Positions 53,221 to 62,722 are shown, numbered from the stretch's first letter. The stretch is 64,000 nucleotides of DNA from Dyadobacter sp. CY343 (GCF_021390335.1 NZ_JAJUXK010000003.1:124001-188000), one strand, 5' to 3'. Translations and numbers: made by a program. Notes: a model not told the origin generated them from the letters alone.

Positions 53221-54699
53221 ATGTCACTTTATAAAGGCTTGCCATTTTACCTGCTCGCATTTTGCTTTTTAGCGACAGCAGAAGTTGTTCCCGCTCAGGA
53301 GCCGGGACAAGAGAAATTTGAGAAAAGGGTTATTGCAAAAGGTATTTCAGATCCCTGGGAGATCGTTTTCGGGCCCGATGCGCATTTGTGGGTTACGGAA
53401 TCGAAGGAGTATCGCGTGCTTCGGGTCGACCCCGCGACGGGGAATAAGGAGGTGCTTGCCGATCTGAGTTCGGAGAAGACTTTCCCCAACTACGACAAAG
53501 TCAGCGACTCGATCGACGGCGGCAAACCCGCACCTCAGGGCGGGCTGATGGGCATGGCGCTTCATCCTCATCTGCTGGACGGAAAACCGTTTGTTTACCT
53601 GGCATTCGTCTACGATTTTGAGGGAAAAGACAGGCCTGGCGACGGACAGGGTCCTCAGGATCAAGGTTTTCATTTTAAAACAAAAATTGTTCGTTACACC
53701 TATAATGTGGAAAGTAAAAAGCTGGAAAAACCAGAGACCGTTTGTGACCAGATCTCAGGTAGCAATGATCATAACGGAGGCAGGCTGCTGATTTCGGCGA
53801 TCAATGGGAACGCCTATTTGTTTTATTCCGTGGGAGATATGGGCTCCGGGCAGTTTAAGAACGCCGCCCGAACTAATTACGCGCAGGATTTGAATGTGTA
53901 TGAAGGTAAGATGCTGCGTTTCAATACAGAACCCGACAAGGATACCGATCGGATAGATTCGTGGATTCCCGACGATAATCCATTTAACAAAACCAAACAA
54001 AACGCAGTGTGGTCGCTGGGGCACCGGAATGCGCAGGGGCTGGCTGAAATCAACGTGAATGGCAAGCCGGTTATTTTTTCGTCTGAACACGGACCATTTT
54101 CCGACGATGAGATCAATATCATCAAACGCGGCCGGAACTACGGTCACCCGCTGGTAATAGGTTTTGCAGACGGGAATTATAACGGGCTTTCGGCGGGTGT
54201 TACAAACAGGGACAGTTTGCCGGGCAAGTGGAACACAACTTATCCTTTCATTGAAAACGAACAGCGAAATGCGAAGCAGCTCAAAAACTTCGAGCCGCCG
54301 ATCAAAAGTTTCTTTGGTACCAAAAACAGGCGGCTTCTTGCATTCGCTGACACGATCAGATCAGGTAAAGAGAGCCCGGAGTGGCCGTCGCTGGCGCCTT
54401 CTGGAATTGCTGCTTACACGTCGGGAGCGATACCCGGATGGAAAAATTCGTTGCTCGTTTCTTCTCTTAAACAAGGGAAAATAGTCAGACTGAAACTCAA
54501 TGCGACCTACACAGGTATTGAGGAAGAAAGGGATTATTTCGCAAGTAAAGTGCGCTATCGCGACGTGGCAGTATCCGCCGACGGACTTAAAATTTATGCC
54601 ATAACCGACAAATCCGCCGTCACCTCCGGCCCTTCCGGCGAAAATCCTGAAGAATCAACCGAAGAGGGAGCGATCATTGAGTTTACATTTAAGCCTTAG
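53221..54699 (+). CDS. exported PQQ-dependent sugar dehydrogenase
   Basis: A 492-residue protein with signal peptide (cleavage near VPAQ, residue 26), of the soluble PQQ glucose/sorbosone dehydrogenase family, a six-bladed propeller. Family segments include GISDPWEIVFGPDAHLWVTE, GGLMGMALHPHL, NDHNGGRLLIS and SLGHRNAQGLA, the last near the PQQ-binding Arg. It oxidises sugars or related alcohols in the periplasm and passes electrons to the respiratory chain. Repeat modules separate it from the upstream gene; a terminator hairpin follows at 54722-54755. Confidence 0.9.
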   Translation: MSLYKGLPFYLLAFCFLATAEVVPAQEPGQEKFEKRVIAKGISDPWEIVFGPDAHLWVTESKEYRVLRVDPATGNKEVLADLSSEKTFPNYDKVSDSIDGGKPAPQGGLMGMALHPHLLDGKPFVYLAFVYDFEGKDRPGDGQGPQDQGFHFKTKIVRYTYNVESKKLEKPETVCDQISGSNDHNGGRLLISAINGNAYLFYSVGDMGSGQFKNAARTNYAQDLNVYEGKMLRFNTEPDKDTDRIDSWIPDDNPFNKTKQNAVWSLGHRNAQGLAEINVNGKPVIFSSEHGPFSDDEINIIKRGRNYGHPLVIGFADGNYNGLSAGVTNRDSLPGKWNTTYPFIENEQRNAKQLKNFEPPIKSFFGTKNRRLLAFADTIRSGKESPEWPSLAPSGIAAYTSGAIPGWKNSLLVSSLKQGKIVRLKLNATYTGIEEERDYFASKVRYRDVAVSADGLKIYAITDKSAVTSGPSGENPEESTEEGAIIEFTFKP

Positions 54700-54721
54700 G
54701 CAGAATGCCGCTAAACGAGAA

Positions 54722-54755
54722 GCCTGTGACCAGCAAATTCTTGCTTTTCACAGGC
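54722..54755. terminator. hairpin between converging genes
   Basis: GCCTGTGA (54722-54729) pairs with TCACAGGC (54748-54755) between two convergent genes and can serve both. Confidence 0.6.
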
Positions 54756-54807
54756 ATTTCGATTGTGTAAGTAATCTGATTCAATGCCTGACCAGTAACT
54801 AAAAAAG

Positions 54808-55368
54808 TTACTTTACTTCCTCGTGCATCATTTCAGCCATTTCCAGGTGGTGTTTCAATACGGGCAGCTTTTGCGTAGACCACGATTTCAGCTCTGCATC
54901 CTGGCCGGAAGCCGCTTGTTTCTCAAACAGAGCGACCGTTTCCTTGTGCGATGCTACCATCATTTTTGCATACAACATATTGAATGCAGGTCCAGTGGCG
55001 GCAGTCAGACTGTCGAGCATCTTCTGCTTTGTGGCGCTCAGTGCGGTCGGTACATCCACATCTTTCTTGTCGGCCAGAGATTTTAGTTCATTGTTTGCTT
55101 TGGTATGATCAGTGATCATCATTTGGCCAAATGATTTAATACTCATTGAATCTGATCCCATTACCATTCCCGTGCGCGTGCTGTCGCCTTTTGCGACTGC
55201 CAATTCTCCGGATCTCACTTCAAACATGCCACCATCTGCTGCATTGATCACAAAAGTCCTGTCGGCTTCAGGTAGCATTGTACCGCCGTTGTCATCGTCG
55301 TCGTCGTTACAAGATACGGCCATGAAAGAACCGGCCACCAGCAAAAGGATTAATCTTAACTTTTTCAT
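54808..55368 (-). CDS. DUF4142-family lipoprotein
   Basis: A 186-residue helical lipoprotein. The signal peptide ends MAVSC (Cys20), followed by an Asp-rich stretch DDDDDNGG that may export it to the cell surface. The helical DUF4142 bundle has the typical FVINAADGGMFEVRSGELAV start, MITDHTKANNELKSLAD (DHT/DHxK) in the middle and LPVLKHHLEMAE at the end. The family is of ferritin-like shape and its role is unknown; it has been seen in stress-associated loci. The gene stands alone. Confidence 0.9.
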   Translation of the reverse strand: MKKLRLILLLVAGSFMAVSCNDDDDDNGGTMLPEADRTFVINAADGGMFEVRSGELAVAKGDSTRTGMVMGSDSMSIKSFGQMMITDHTKANNELKSLADKKDVDVPTALSATKQKMLDSLTAATGPAFNMLYAKMMVASHKETVALFEKQAASGQDAELKSWSTQKLPVLKHHLEMAEMMHEEVK

Positions 55369-55587
55369 AAGCGTTTTTTATAGATTGTTGATATTGAAAA
55401 GATTGCGCGTTGTAAAAATTTGTGCCAGCAACGATCTGTAAAAAGTGGGCAGAAATTGTCTCAATGGATTCGATAAGTAAGGTATCGCTGGTTACAACTA
55501 ATTCAAATCAGTTACATTTGTAATGTTATTTCCCGGACACCGATGGCAACGGTTACTCTTCCCTCATGAAATAAAATTAGTTGGCCT

Positions 55588-57720
55588 ATGAAGAACAACC
55601 TACCCACCAACTCAAAGGCTACTTTTGCATGGACAGCGGTGCTGACGATCCTGCTCGCGCTATTTGCTTTCATTACAGTTCTTACCCAATCCAAGTCAGA
55701 GTCGATCAAAACGAACATCGCGGCATTGCAGCTTGAAAAAGATAGTTATCACCAGATCGACACCTGTATTTCCATACTTTATTCCGCCGAGAACAACAGC
55801 CGGTTTTTTGTGGTCACACAGGATTCGGCTTACCTGAAAGCTTATACCAGACAGCTTCAAACGGTTAATGCCATTTTACAACAATATCAAAATGAGCGGG
55901 AAAATCGGGAAAAGAAGCTTTACAGGCTGATATCAAAGAAACAACGTAAAAATCAGGAGTTTGTGAACCTCCGTTTGATTGTCGACAGTCTGCTCACATT
56001 TTCACTGAGTCCCGAAGAAATAACGCATTCAAATAAACTCCGGCCAGCCGCAAAGGTACAGACGAGTACCCGGGCAGAAGCGATTGACTCCACTGAAATA
56101 ACTCCGCGAAAAACTAAGAGAAAACTTGTGAAGCGCCTTATGGACGCGATCCGGGACGAACAGCCCGCCGAAAAGGCCATTCTGAAAACGCATACAAACA
56201 CGATCATCAGGCAGGATTCTGTGAAAGTGGTGGTAGTGCCTGCACCTCTGAAAAACCAGGCATCGATCGAAAAGGCGCGGAGGGAGCTGGGAAAGGCAGA
56301 ACAACAATTGCTGGCAATCAACAGCCTGCTGTTTGCAAATCTTCAAAAAGCATTGCAGGATATAAAGAATCGTGAGAAACAGGACACGCAGGATTTGCGG
56401 AGCTCGCTGCTTACTGCAACCCAGGTGAAATCGGAAGAAATGAATTTGCTGATGTGGGCGGCGGTGCCCCTGGTGTTCTTGCTGGCGGTGGTGATCATTT
56501 TCAATCTGGTCAAACTTTATAAGAAGGACGCTACGATCCTTTCATTCGCAAGAATGACTGCGGATTCGAGTAAAAGTAAGGGAGATTTTCTCGCACAGAT
56601 CACCCACGAACTGCGCACGCCTTTGAATGCAATTATCGGTTTTTCAAATCTGATCGAGCCTGAAAAGTTGGACGAGGATATGAAGGTTAATGTGAATTCT
56701 ATTAAAAGTGCATCCCAGATCATGCTCTCGCTGGTGAACGAAATCCTCGATTTTTCGAAGTTTGAGAGCGGGACTATCAGCCTGTTCAACGAGCCTTTCA
56801 AGCCGGCAGAACTGGTGCAGCAATCCGTGTCGCTGTTGTCTGTGCTGGCAGCTGAGAAGCATATTGGCATGAAAACGCAGTTGGATATGGACAATAGTAT
56901 CGCGTTGCTCGGTGACAATTTTCGTATCAGGCAGGTCGTCATCAACCTGGTGACGAACGCGATCAAGTTTACGCCGGAGAATGGCAGTATAGATGTGAAG
57001 GCTCGTTTTGAGAATGCTACTAAGGAAAAAGGGATACTTGTGATCAGCATAAAGGATTCGGGTGTTGGGATTGCCAGGGAAAACCTCAGTTCTATATTTG
57101 ACGATTTCATTCAGGTGAGCAGCGGCGACGCGAGGGCCCGGCAGGGCGGTACCGGACTTGGATTGTCGATTTGCAAAAGGATTGTCGACCTGTACGGCGG
57201 GAAGATCAGTGTAACTAGTGTGCTCGGAGTGGGATCGGAGTTCACGGTCCGCATTCCTTTGAAAATAACTGAACATAGCAGCAGAATCGAGGCAAAACCG
57301 CTGGCTAAATTAAAATTACAAGCCGATCTCCGGGACAAAAAACTGCTGATCGCCGACGATACGAAAATGAATCTGATCCTGATCAGCCGCATAATGGACA
57401 AGCTGGGCGCTACTTATGATCTTGCCGAGAACGGCCAGCAGGCATTTGACCTATTCGAAATCAATACGTACGATCTGGTCATCACAGATATTGATATGCC
57501 CGTAATGGACGGAGTGGAGCTTACCAAACGCATTCGCTCGCACCAAAGCAGCACAAAGGCGGGATTGCCAGTGATTGGTTTTACAGGTTATACGGAAGAA
57601 GAAAAACTGGCCGGCTACCGGGCAGTAGGAATGGACGAAATTTTGCCCAAACCATTTGAAGAAAGCAATTTAATCGCCGTACTAAGCAGCTACCTCACTG
57701 TAACAGGCGCGCGCCGGTAG
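55588..57720 (+). CDS. membrane hybrid histidine kinase with REC domain
   Basis: A 710-residue kinase. Two membrane segments (FAWTAVLTILLALFAFITVL at about 12-31 and LMWAAVPLVFLLAVVIIFNL at about 289-309) enclose a periplasmic domain of about 255 residues, helical and rich in Lys/Arg/Gln, perhaps CHASE3-like. His340 in THELRTPLNAIIGFSN is the phosphoacceptor; the ATPase N box is NLVTNAIKFTPENG. A C-terminal receiver has Asp634 in ITDIDMPVMDG. No DNA-binding domain or Hpt is attached. It is monocistronic, with a bidirectional terminator shared with the ThuA gene. Confidence 0.93.
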   Translation: MKNNLPTNSKATFAWTAVLTILLALFAFITVLTQSKSESIKTNIAALQLEKDSYHQIDTCISILYSAENNSRFFVVTQDSAYLKAYTRQLQTVNAILQQYQNERENREKKLYRLISKKQRKNQEFVNLRLIVDSLLTFSLSPEEITHSNKLRPAAKVQTSTRAEAIDSTEITPRKTKRKLVKRLMDAIRDEQPAEKAILKTHTNTIIRQDSVKVVVVPAPLKNQASIEKARRELGKAEQQLLAINSLLFANLQKALQDIKNREKQDTQDLRSSLLTATQVKSEEMNLLMWAAVPLVFLLAVVIIFNLVKLYKKDATILSFARMTADSSKSKGDFLAQITHELRTPLNAIIGFSNLIEPEKLDEDMKVNVNSIKSASQIMLSLVNEILDFSKFESGTISLFNEPFKPAELVQQSVSLLSVLAAEKHIGMKTQLDMDNSIALLGDNFRIRQVVINLVTNAIKFTPENGSIDVKARFENATKEKGILVISIKDSGVGIARENLSSIFDDFIQVSSGDARARQGGTGLGLSICKRIVDLYGGKISVTSVLGVGSEFTVRIPLKITEHSSRIEAKPLAKLKLQADLRDKKLLIADDTKMNLILISRIMDKLGATYDLAENGQQAFDLFEINTYDLVITDIDMPVMDGVELTKRIRSHQSSTKAGLPVIGFTGYTEEEKLAGYRAVGMDEILPKPFEESNLIAVLSSYLTVTGARR

Positions 57721-57740
57721 GTGGCCGACTGCACCCACAA

Positions 57741-57775
57741 AAAAAGAGGATCTGACTTGTTCTGATCCTCTTTTT
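57741..57775. terminator. bidirectional terminator
   Basis: AAAAAGAGGATC (57741-57752) and GATCCTCTTTTT (57764-57775) form a 12-bp stem flanked by A and T runs on both strands, between convergent genes. Confidence 0.92.
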
Positions 57776-57784
57776 GCATTCCTG

Positions 57785-58753
57785 CTATTGATCGAATTTT
57801 CGCTGACTGACCTTATCTTCTGTTGGGAAATCTTTCGGTATCGGAATATCCACTTTGCCGGTAGCCGCCCATTGGGTGCCTCGTTGCAGAGAGGTGATAA
57901 AACCGACGCATTCCACTGAGTAATCAGCGTGACCCAGCGCCATGTGGAATATCCGGCCTTTTCCGTACTGGACAGTCAGCAGCATCGGCTCATTGCGGTC
58001 GGTACCGTTATTAGTTTTTGGTGAAAAAGCGGTGGCCAGTACCTGCATGTTTTCGGCAGGGCCACGAAGGCGGTCGTATAACTCGTCTTTGCTGTGCAGC
58101 CATTTTTCGGGCATCCCTTTTGTGATCGGATGTTTGGAGTCTCTTACAGTGATGACAAACTCCGCCTGCGCACCATGCGAGCCTGCATTTCCTGGCTTAA
58201 TGTCGCGGATCAGCTTATTATTTTGGTCATAATATACATAGGGACCGTCTTTTTCAGTCCGGTCGCCCCAGCCGCCTAATCCGATCATCTGATTATAGGC
58301 TGGCCATTTTGGGAAAGAATTATTAGCTGCGTGAATGACAACCAGGCCGCCGCCGTTCTTCATAAATTTCTCGAAATCCTGCTGAGCCGCCGCCGACCAG
58401 GGTGCGGCATTCCAGCCGAAATTGCAGATCACCACATCGTAGTTTGCAAATTTGGGATGAAATGCAGAATCCATTTTTGGCTCTTTCAAAGGCTGGGTTT
58501 CCGGACCGCCTTTTACCGGATATTGTGCAGCCCATTTGTCGCCCTGCCAGGTGTAGCGCGTCCGCTGAATATCAACCGTAAATTTTTTGGTTTGTTCGAG
58601 ATCATATTTCATCATCGCCGTGATCTTGGGCCACTGTTCATGGTTGTTTTGCCCGTCAACGATCAGAACCCGAAGCGGCGACTTTTGAGCGACGGAGATA
58701 TTTCCCAAACCTACCAGAATGAGTAAGAAAACGGAGAATTTTTTTGCTATCAT
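57785..58753 (-). CDS. exported ThuA-domain protein
   Basis: From the ATG at 58753, MIAKKFSVFLLILVGLGNIS is a signal peptide; the ATG at 58756 is equally possible. The mature protein of about 300 residues is one ThuA domain (trehalose-utilisation, class-I-amidotransferase-like fold). Typical are RVLIVDGQNNHEQWP at the start, VICNFGWNAAPWS and GGGLVVIHAANNSFP in the middle and MALGHADYSVECVGF at the end. Proteins of this type occur with DUF1080 and sugar-oxidising enzymes; their reaction is not settled. It is monocistronic here. Confidence 0.9.
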   Translation of the reverse strand: MIAKKFSVFLLILVGLGNISVAQKSPLRVLIVDGQNNHEQWPKITAMMKYDLEQTKKFTVDIQRTRYTWQGDKWAAQYPVKGGPETQPLKEPKMDSAFHPKFANYDVVICNFGWNAAPWSAAAQQDFEKFMKNGGGLVVIHAANNSFPKWPAYNQMIGLGGWGDRTEKDGPYVYYDQNNKLIRDIKPGNAGSHGAQAEFVITVRDSKHPITKGMPEKWLHSKDELYDRLRGPAENMQVLATAFSPKTNNGTDRNEPMLLTVQYGKGRIFHMALGHADYSVECVGFITSLQRGTQWAATGKVDIPIPKDFPTEDKVSQRKFDQ

Positions 58754-58910
58754 CATATACCTGCAATACATAAAATTGGGAACTGTGATTAAAAACGTCT
58801 TATGCAAATGAAAGGCATTTAGATAAAAATCTCCTCAAAAATGACCTGCTCTTATCGCGACGTTTTCGTTAGTTTTTCGATCCTTTGGGAATTATCGCTA
58901 TTATTAAGGC

Positions 58911-59474
58911 ATGAAAACTGAAAAAGAAAAGATGCTTGACGGAGAGCTCTACCTCGCTCTCGACCCAGAATTAACCGAAGAAAGGACGCGGACGCGCCTG
59001 CTGCTTTTGGAACTGAATAATGGTCGTGAAGATGAACCGGAGAAAAGGGCCGAACTTCTGAGGCAGCTGATTCCGAACGCAGGCACCGACCTCTGGTTGC
59101 AGCCGCCATTCTATTGCGACTATGGCACCAATATGATAGTAGGTGATCGGGTTTTCTTTAATTTTAATTGTGTAGTGCTTGATGTTACTTATGTCAAAAT
59201 AGGCAGCCGGACGCTGTTTGGGCCGAATGTGCAGATCTACACTGCGACACATCCGATCGACGCAGTAACCCGCGCTTCCGGTGTCGAATTTGCGAAACCG
59301 ATTACGATTGGAGAGGATGTTTGGGTTGGAGGAAGCGCAGTAATTAATCCCGGCGTGACCATCGGCGACCGTACCATTATTGGTGCCGGAAGCGTGGTAA
59401 CAAAAGATATTCCGTCCGACGTATTTGCCGCCGGAAACCCCTGCCGCGTGATCCGGTCTCTGATTCCTGAATAA
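58911..59474 (+). CDS. sugar O-acetyltransferase, Maa/NodL type
   Basis: A 187-residue trimeric left-handed beta-helix acetyltransferase. The N-terminal KEKMLDGELYLALDPEL is the Mac domain; from about residue 70 hexapeptide repeats run to the end (VGDRVFFNFNCVVLDV, IGEDVWVGGSAVINPGVTIG, IIGAGSVVTKDIP). The catalytic His lies in TATHPID. It transfers acetyl from acetyl-CoA to a hydroxyl of a sugar such as maltose or glucose. It faces the DNA alkylation repair gene with 14 bp between stops. Confidence 0.95.
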   Translation: MKTEKEKMLDGELYLALDPELTEERTRTRLLLLELNNGREDEPEKRAELLRQLIPNAGTDLWLQPPFYCDYGTNMIVGDRVFFNFNCVVLDVTYVKIGSRTLFGPNVQIYTATHPIDAVTRASGVEFAKPITIGEDVWVGGSAVINPGVTIGDRTIIGAGSVVTKDIPSDVFAAGNPCRVIRSLIPE

Positions 59475-59488
59475 AAATTTGATGCGGG

Positions 59489-60154
59489 TCAGACTTGTCT
59501 GCTTACAATTTCCCTGATCCAGATCGGTGCAAAAGGAGAGGTGCAGCCTTTTGAAACGGGATAATCCCTGAAAATGCCGAGGCGCTCGCCGATCTCGATG
59601 GCGCGGCTGCGGTGCTCGGGAAAATGGATGCCGATGTTGGCGAGTGTATTGTTCATAGTCCACTGTACTTCCGGTGCCGCTTTGGGCATTTCGGCTTCCA
59701 GTCTGTCGAGCAGCGCGGGAAGGTTCAGCCTGTCGGGGTTCCGGGAAACGCAGCCGCTTGTCAGGCTCCATCCGGCGCGGGCCAGCATTACATTCTTCGA
59801 ATTCATCCAGCCTTCCCGAAGTGATTCATTATCAGCATAATCCTTTACCACGTAGGAATATAGCCAATCCGCTACCTGCGTGTAGGGTTCAGATTCAACC
59901 ATTTTTGTCAGTTCTTCCTTCGATAGTTTGGCCGGTTTGATGATCAATGTAGCCAGGAGGCGCGCGTCGATATTATCTGTTTTCCAAAGTTCCAGTGCGA
60001 GCGCGTGATCCGTTTTGATCTTTTTTGCGACGGTACGGATATCACCCATTTTGAGGCCGAACTGATTCGAACGTGCACCATGTTTCGTATTAAACTCCCG
60101 CATCTTTTCACTGCCGAGCGATTCAAGTTGGGTCAGGGTTTCGGATAGGGTCAT
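59489..60154 (-). CDS. DNA alkylation repair protein, AlkD-like
   Basis: A 221-residue all-helical HEAT-like repeat protein of the AlkD family, which removes alkylated bases. The opening MREFNTKHGARSNQFGLKMGDIR and the central WKTDNIDARLLATLIIKP and QVADWLYSYVVKDY are family features; catalytic residues of AlkD (Trp, Asp, Arg in the pocket) are matched by Trp in the ADWLY segment and Asp in NIDARLLA by pattern only. It is monocistronic, converging with the acetyltransferase gene. Confidence 0.88.
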   Translation of the reverse strand: MTLSETLTQLESLGSEKMREFNTKHGARSNQFGLKMGDIRTVAKKIKTDHALALELWKTDNIDARLLATLIIKPAKLSKEELTKMVESEPYTQVADWLYSYVVKDYADNESLREGWMNSKNVMLARAGWSLTSGCVSRNPDRLNLPALLDRLEAEMPKAAPEVQWTMNNTLANIGIHFPEHRSRAIEIGERLGIFRDYPVSKGCTSPFAPIWIREIVSRQV

Positions 60155-60220
60155 GGTGTTTTTGGGGTGTTATTTATTCTGATTATCAGTTAACTATGAA
60201 TGCTAATTTGCCACGCATTC

Positions 60221-60784
60221 TTACACTTTTAGCAGACCCCGGAAACCCCGGGCAGCGTAGTAGGAGTCGGCGCCGTTGTGGTAAATGAAAACTCTGCCGA
60301 AGCGACGGTCTCCGAAAATTGCGCCACCCAATTTCCTGATATTAGCCGGTGTTTGAAGCCAGCTTGACGTTTTCAAGTCGAACTCGCCCAGTTGTTGCAA
60401 TTCAATGTATTGTTCTTCTGTCAACATTTCAATCCCCATTTCGGCAGCTGCGTCCATGGCAGTATTTTCCGGCTTATTCGCTTTTCTGGATTCCCAGGCA
60501 GCGCGATCGTAGCACCAGCTTCTGCGTTCCTTCGGCGTCTCCGCAGAGCAATCGCAGAATAGGAATTCATCCGTTTTTTCATCGTATCCAATCACATCAG
60601 GCTCACCGCCAGTGACTTCCATTTCATCGAGTGCCCAAAGCTTATCCGGCTTGGCTTCCAGCTTTTCCTGCACCTTCGCCCAGTCTATACCTTTGTGGCG
60701 ATTCTTATTTTTCTCAAAACGGATTTTCAGAGTTTCAATAAGCTCCGCGCTCTGTTCAGAAGATAACTGTTTCTTATTTTTCAT
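60221..60784 (-). CDS. DUF4256-family protein
   Basis: From the ATG at 60784, 187 residues of a cytoplasmic DUF4256 protein. The start is chosen because the longer frame would run back into the inverted repeat at 60805. Family features are LWALDEMEVTGGEPDVIGYD, FCDCSAETPKERRSWCYDR and the C-terminal VFIYHNGADSYYAARGFRG. Function unknown. Its gene lies alone; a short inverted repeat precedes it. Confidence 0.9.
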   Translation of the reverse strand: MKNKKQLSSEQSAELIETLKIRFEKNKNRHKGIDWAKVQEKLEAKPDKLWALDEMEVTGGEPDVIGYDEKTDEFLFCDCSAETPKERRSWCYDRAAWESRKANKPENTAMDAAAEMGIEMLTEEQYIELQQLGEFDLKTSSWLQTPANIRKLGGAIFGDRRFGRVFIYHNGADSYYAARGFRGLLKV

Positions 60785-60804
60785 GATCGGATAGATATTC
60801 GTGC

Positions 60805-60862
60805 AAATTCGTGTATTCGTGGCGTGAATTTTTGCCACGAATGCACGAATACACACGAATTT
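60805..60862. repeat. inverted repeat of CACGAAT-type units
   Basis: The left arm 60805-60823 is the complement of 60834-60862 except for a 10-bp expansion in the right arm made of another CACGAAT unit. It lies between the DUF4256 and DoxX genes. Multi-copy CACGAAT repeats are familiar from Bacteroidota intergenic regions. Confidence 0.6.
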
Positions 60863-60902
60863 AAATTACAAGTCAACTGTGTTTGGATTTTACCTTCTAT
60901 TA

Positions 60903-61286
60903 CTATCTGTTAACCGGTAGCAACTTCCGGTCGGCGGGCCTGAAATACCAGGAGACCACTGTCAATACCAGTAATAATACCGGCCCGAAAAACTCTTTGG
61001 CACCGTCGCCTGCGGCAAAGTGGGAAAAGATAGCTCCCGACATCGCGATGAAAAAGCCTGCGTAAGCCCATTCCTTCACTAATGGAAATTTCGGCACGAG
61101 CACGGCGACCACGCCGAGCATTTTCCAAACGCCGAGAATCGTCAGGAAATAGAGCGGGTAACCCAAATGTGTCATCAGATCGACTTCTTCTTTCAGGTGG
61201 ATCAACTGAACAATACCGCTCGATACCATACCCAAACATAGCCAAACCGTAGCGACCCAATAGATGATCTTATTTCTTCTAGACAT
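60903..61286 (-). CDS. DoxX-family membrane protein
   Basis: A 127-residue protein with four membrane segments (about 7-25, 43-62, 70-88 and 97-117), the size and plan of DoxX-like proteins. YPLYFLTILGVWKMLGVVAV is the family core. It is the last gene of the ArsR-SRPBCC-DoxX set, 6 bp after the SRPBCC gene. DoxX proteins have been tied to redox and quinone processes; function here unknown. Confidence 0.88.
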   Translation of the reverse strand: MSRRNKIIYWVATVWLCLGMVSSGIVQLIHLKEEVDLMTHLGYPLYFLTILGVWKMLGVVAVLVPKFPLVKEWAYAGFFIAMSGAIFSHFAAGDGAKEFFGPVLLLVLTVVSWYFRPADRKLLPVNR

Positions 61287-61292
61287 AACCGG

Positions 61293-61775
61293 CTATTTTA
61301 AATTGTTTACAACTTCCTGTAATCTATTATGCGCCATATTTAGACCTTTTGCAAAAGGCATTTGCAGCATTTGGTCCCGGAGTTCGATTGATTTGTAGAT
61401 GATCTGCATAGTCAATTTACTTGTTTGATCGGTTAGTTTTTCAAATTCCAGAAATTCAAGTTGTACAGCAAATTGCATCCCCGAACCGGAAGTATTTTCC
61501 ATTTCAAACGTGCGCGTGATTTTCTCATTCCGAATAAATTCCGGAAACACACCATTTGCGCGAAATACAACATTTCCCTGCGGATCAGACGTTTCGAACT
61601 GGTAAGCGCCGTGTTTTTTACTTTCCAGTTTCAGCACATTTGTTCCCATCCATTGCGCAAAAATTTCCGGCTCTTCGTACGCTTTGAATAGCAGCTCCAA
61701 AGGCAGGTCAAACTCCCGCGTAATAATAATTTCCTGTCGACCGTCTTCTGCGTGAACTCTGGTTTTTCTTTCCAT
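61293..61775 (-). CDS. SRPBCC/AHSA1-domain protein
   Basis: A 160-residue START-like domain (AHSA1 family). Typical segments are REFDLPLELLFKAYEEPEIFAQWMG near the start and MQMPFAKGLNMAHNRLQEVV at the end. Such proteins form a hydrophobic cavity for a small ligand. Encoded between ArsR and DoxX genes, 7 and 6 bp from each, a very common three-gene arrangement in Bacteroidota. Confidence 0.93.
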   Translation of the reverse strand: MERKTRVHAEDGRQEIIITREFDLPLELLFKAYEEPEIFAQWMGTNVLKLESKKHGAYQFETSDPQGNVVFRANGVFPEFIRNEKITRTFEMENTSGSGMQFAVQLEFLEFEKLTDQTSKLTMQIIYKSIELRDQMLQMPFAKGLNMAHNRLQEVVNNLK

Positions 61776-61782
61776 TCATTAG

Positions 61783-62106
61783 CTATTTTTCAGGTTTATA
61801 ATTCTTCATAATTGCTTCCAATTTATTGAATCGATCGTCCCACATATTGCGAAATGGTTCTATAAAATCGGCTACCTCTTTCATCTTTTTCGCATTGATG
61901 TGGTAATACACTTCTCGGCCGCTCTGGTGCTGTTGCAGCAATTCACATTCGGTCAGTATCTGTAAATGCTTGGAGACCGTAGGCCGGGCAGTATCAAAAT
62001 TGGAAGCAATTGCACCGGCCGTCAACGCTTGTGAAGCAACCAACATCAATATCGCCCGCCTCGTAGGGTCGGCAATCGCTTGAAAAACGTCTCGTCTTAA
62101 ATTCAT
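61783..62106 (-). CDS. ArsR-family winged-HTH regulator
   Basis: A 107-residue HTH_20-type ArsR regulator. [20 protein letters not shown] is the standard opening; [20 protein letters not shown] is the recognition segment. No metal-binding CxC is present, so it belongs to the non-metal group that controls downstream SRPBCC genes. It is the first gene of the operon and probably represses it. Confidence 0.93.
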   Translation of the reverse strand: MNLRRDVFQAIADPTRRAILMLVASQALTAGAIASNFDTARPTVSKHLQILTECELLQQHQSGREVYYHINAKKMKEVADFIEPFRNMWDDRFNKLEAIMKNYKPEK

Positions 62107-62189
62107 TATGTAGCTATTTGGCTACGAATATATGTGTAGTCATTTGACTTCGCAAATTTTTTTGGTAGTTTTTTGAGGGCGATGTGCAT

Positions 62190-62722
62190 TTACCCTAAAT
62201 CCCTGAAGGGACTTCTGCGTTTTTCCTGGCTGGTGCCGCTACCGCAATTAGCCCCCTCCCAGGGGGTTGGGGGTAGCGTTTTTCATTTACCCTAAATCCC
62301 TGAAGGGACTTTTGCGTTTCTCCTTGCAAGTAGCAAGATTAGCCCCCTCCCAGGGGGTTGGGGGTAGCGTTTTTCATTTACCCTAAATCCCTGAAGGGAC
62401 TTTTGCGTTTCTCCTTGCAAGTAACAGGATTAGCCCCCTCCCAGGGGGTTGGGGGTAGCGTTTTTCATTTACCCTAAATCCCTGAAGGGACTTTGCGTTT
62501 TTCCTAGCAGGAACAATGAGTAGCCCCCTCCCAGGGGGTTGGGGGTAGCATTTGCCCTAAATCCCTAAAGGGACTTTCTCGTTTTTCCTTGCAAGTAGCA
62601 AGATTAGCCCCCTCCCAGGGGGTTGGGGGTAACTTCTTTCATTTACCCTAAATCCCTAAAGGGACTTTTGCGTTTCTCCTAGTAAGAACAACGATTAGCC
62701 CCCTCCCAGGGGGTTGGGGGTA
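62190..62722 (-). repeat. array of six C/G-run repeat modules
   Basis: Six copies of a two-part unit with a period near 91 bp (97, 91, 91, 83 and 91). The first part (ACCCTAAATCCCTGAAGGGA) starts at 62190, 62287, 62378, 62469, 62552 and 62643; the second (TAGCCCCCTCCCAGGGGGTT) at 62249, 62340, 62431, 62521, 62605 and 62696. Both are small hairpins and the sequences between them are also similar. The reversed modules appear at 52939-53133. The array fills most of the gap 62107-62694 and runs into the next gene. Confidence 0.9.

Noticed and set aside
58971..59771. 266-residue minus-strand frame
   Set aside because: It overlaps the acetyltransferase and AlkD genes and has a non-protein-like composition rich in Arg, His and Gln.
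62190..62722. Regular repeat array that looks like a CRISPR
   Set aside because: Intervening sequences are similar to each other rather than unique spacers, the period is near 91 bp, each unit is a double hairpin, and no cas genes are near.
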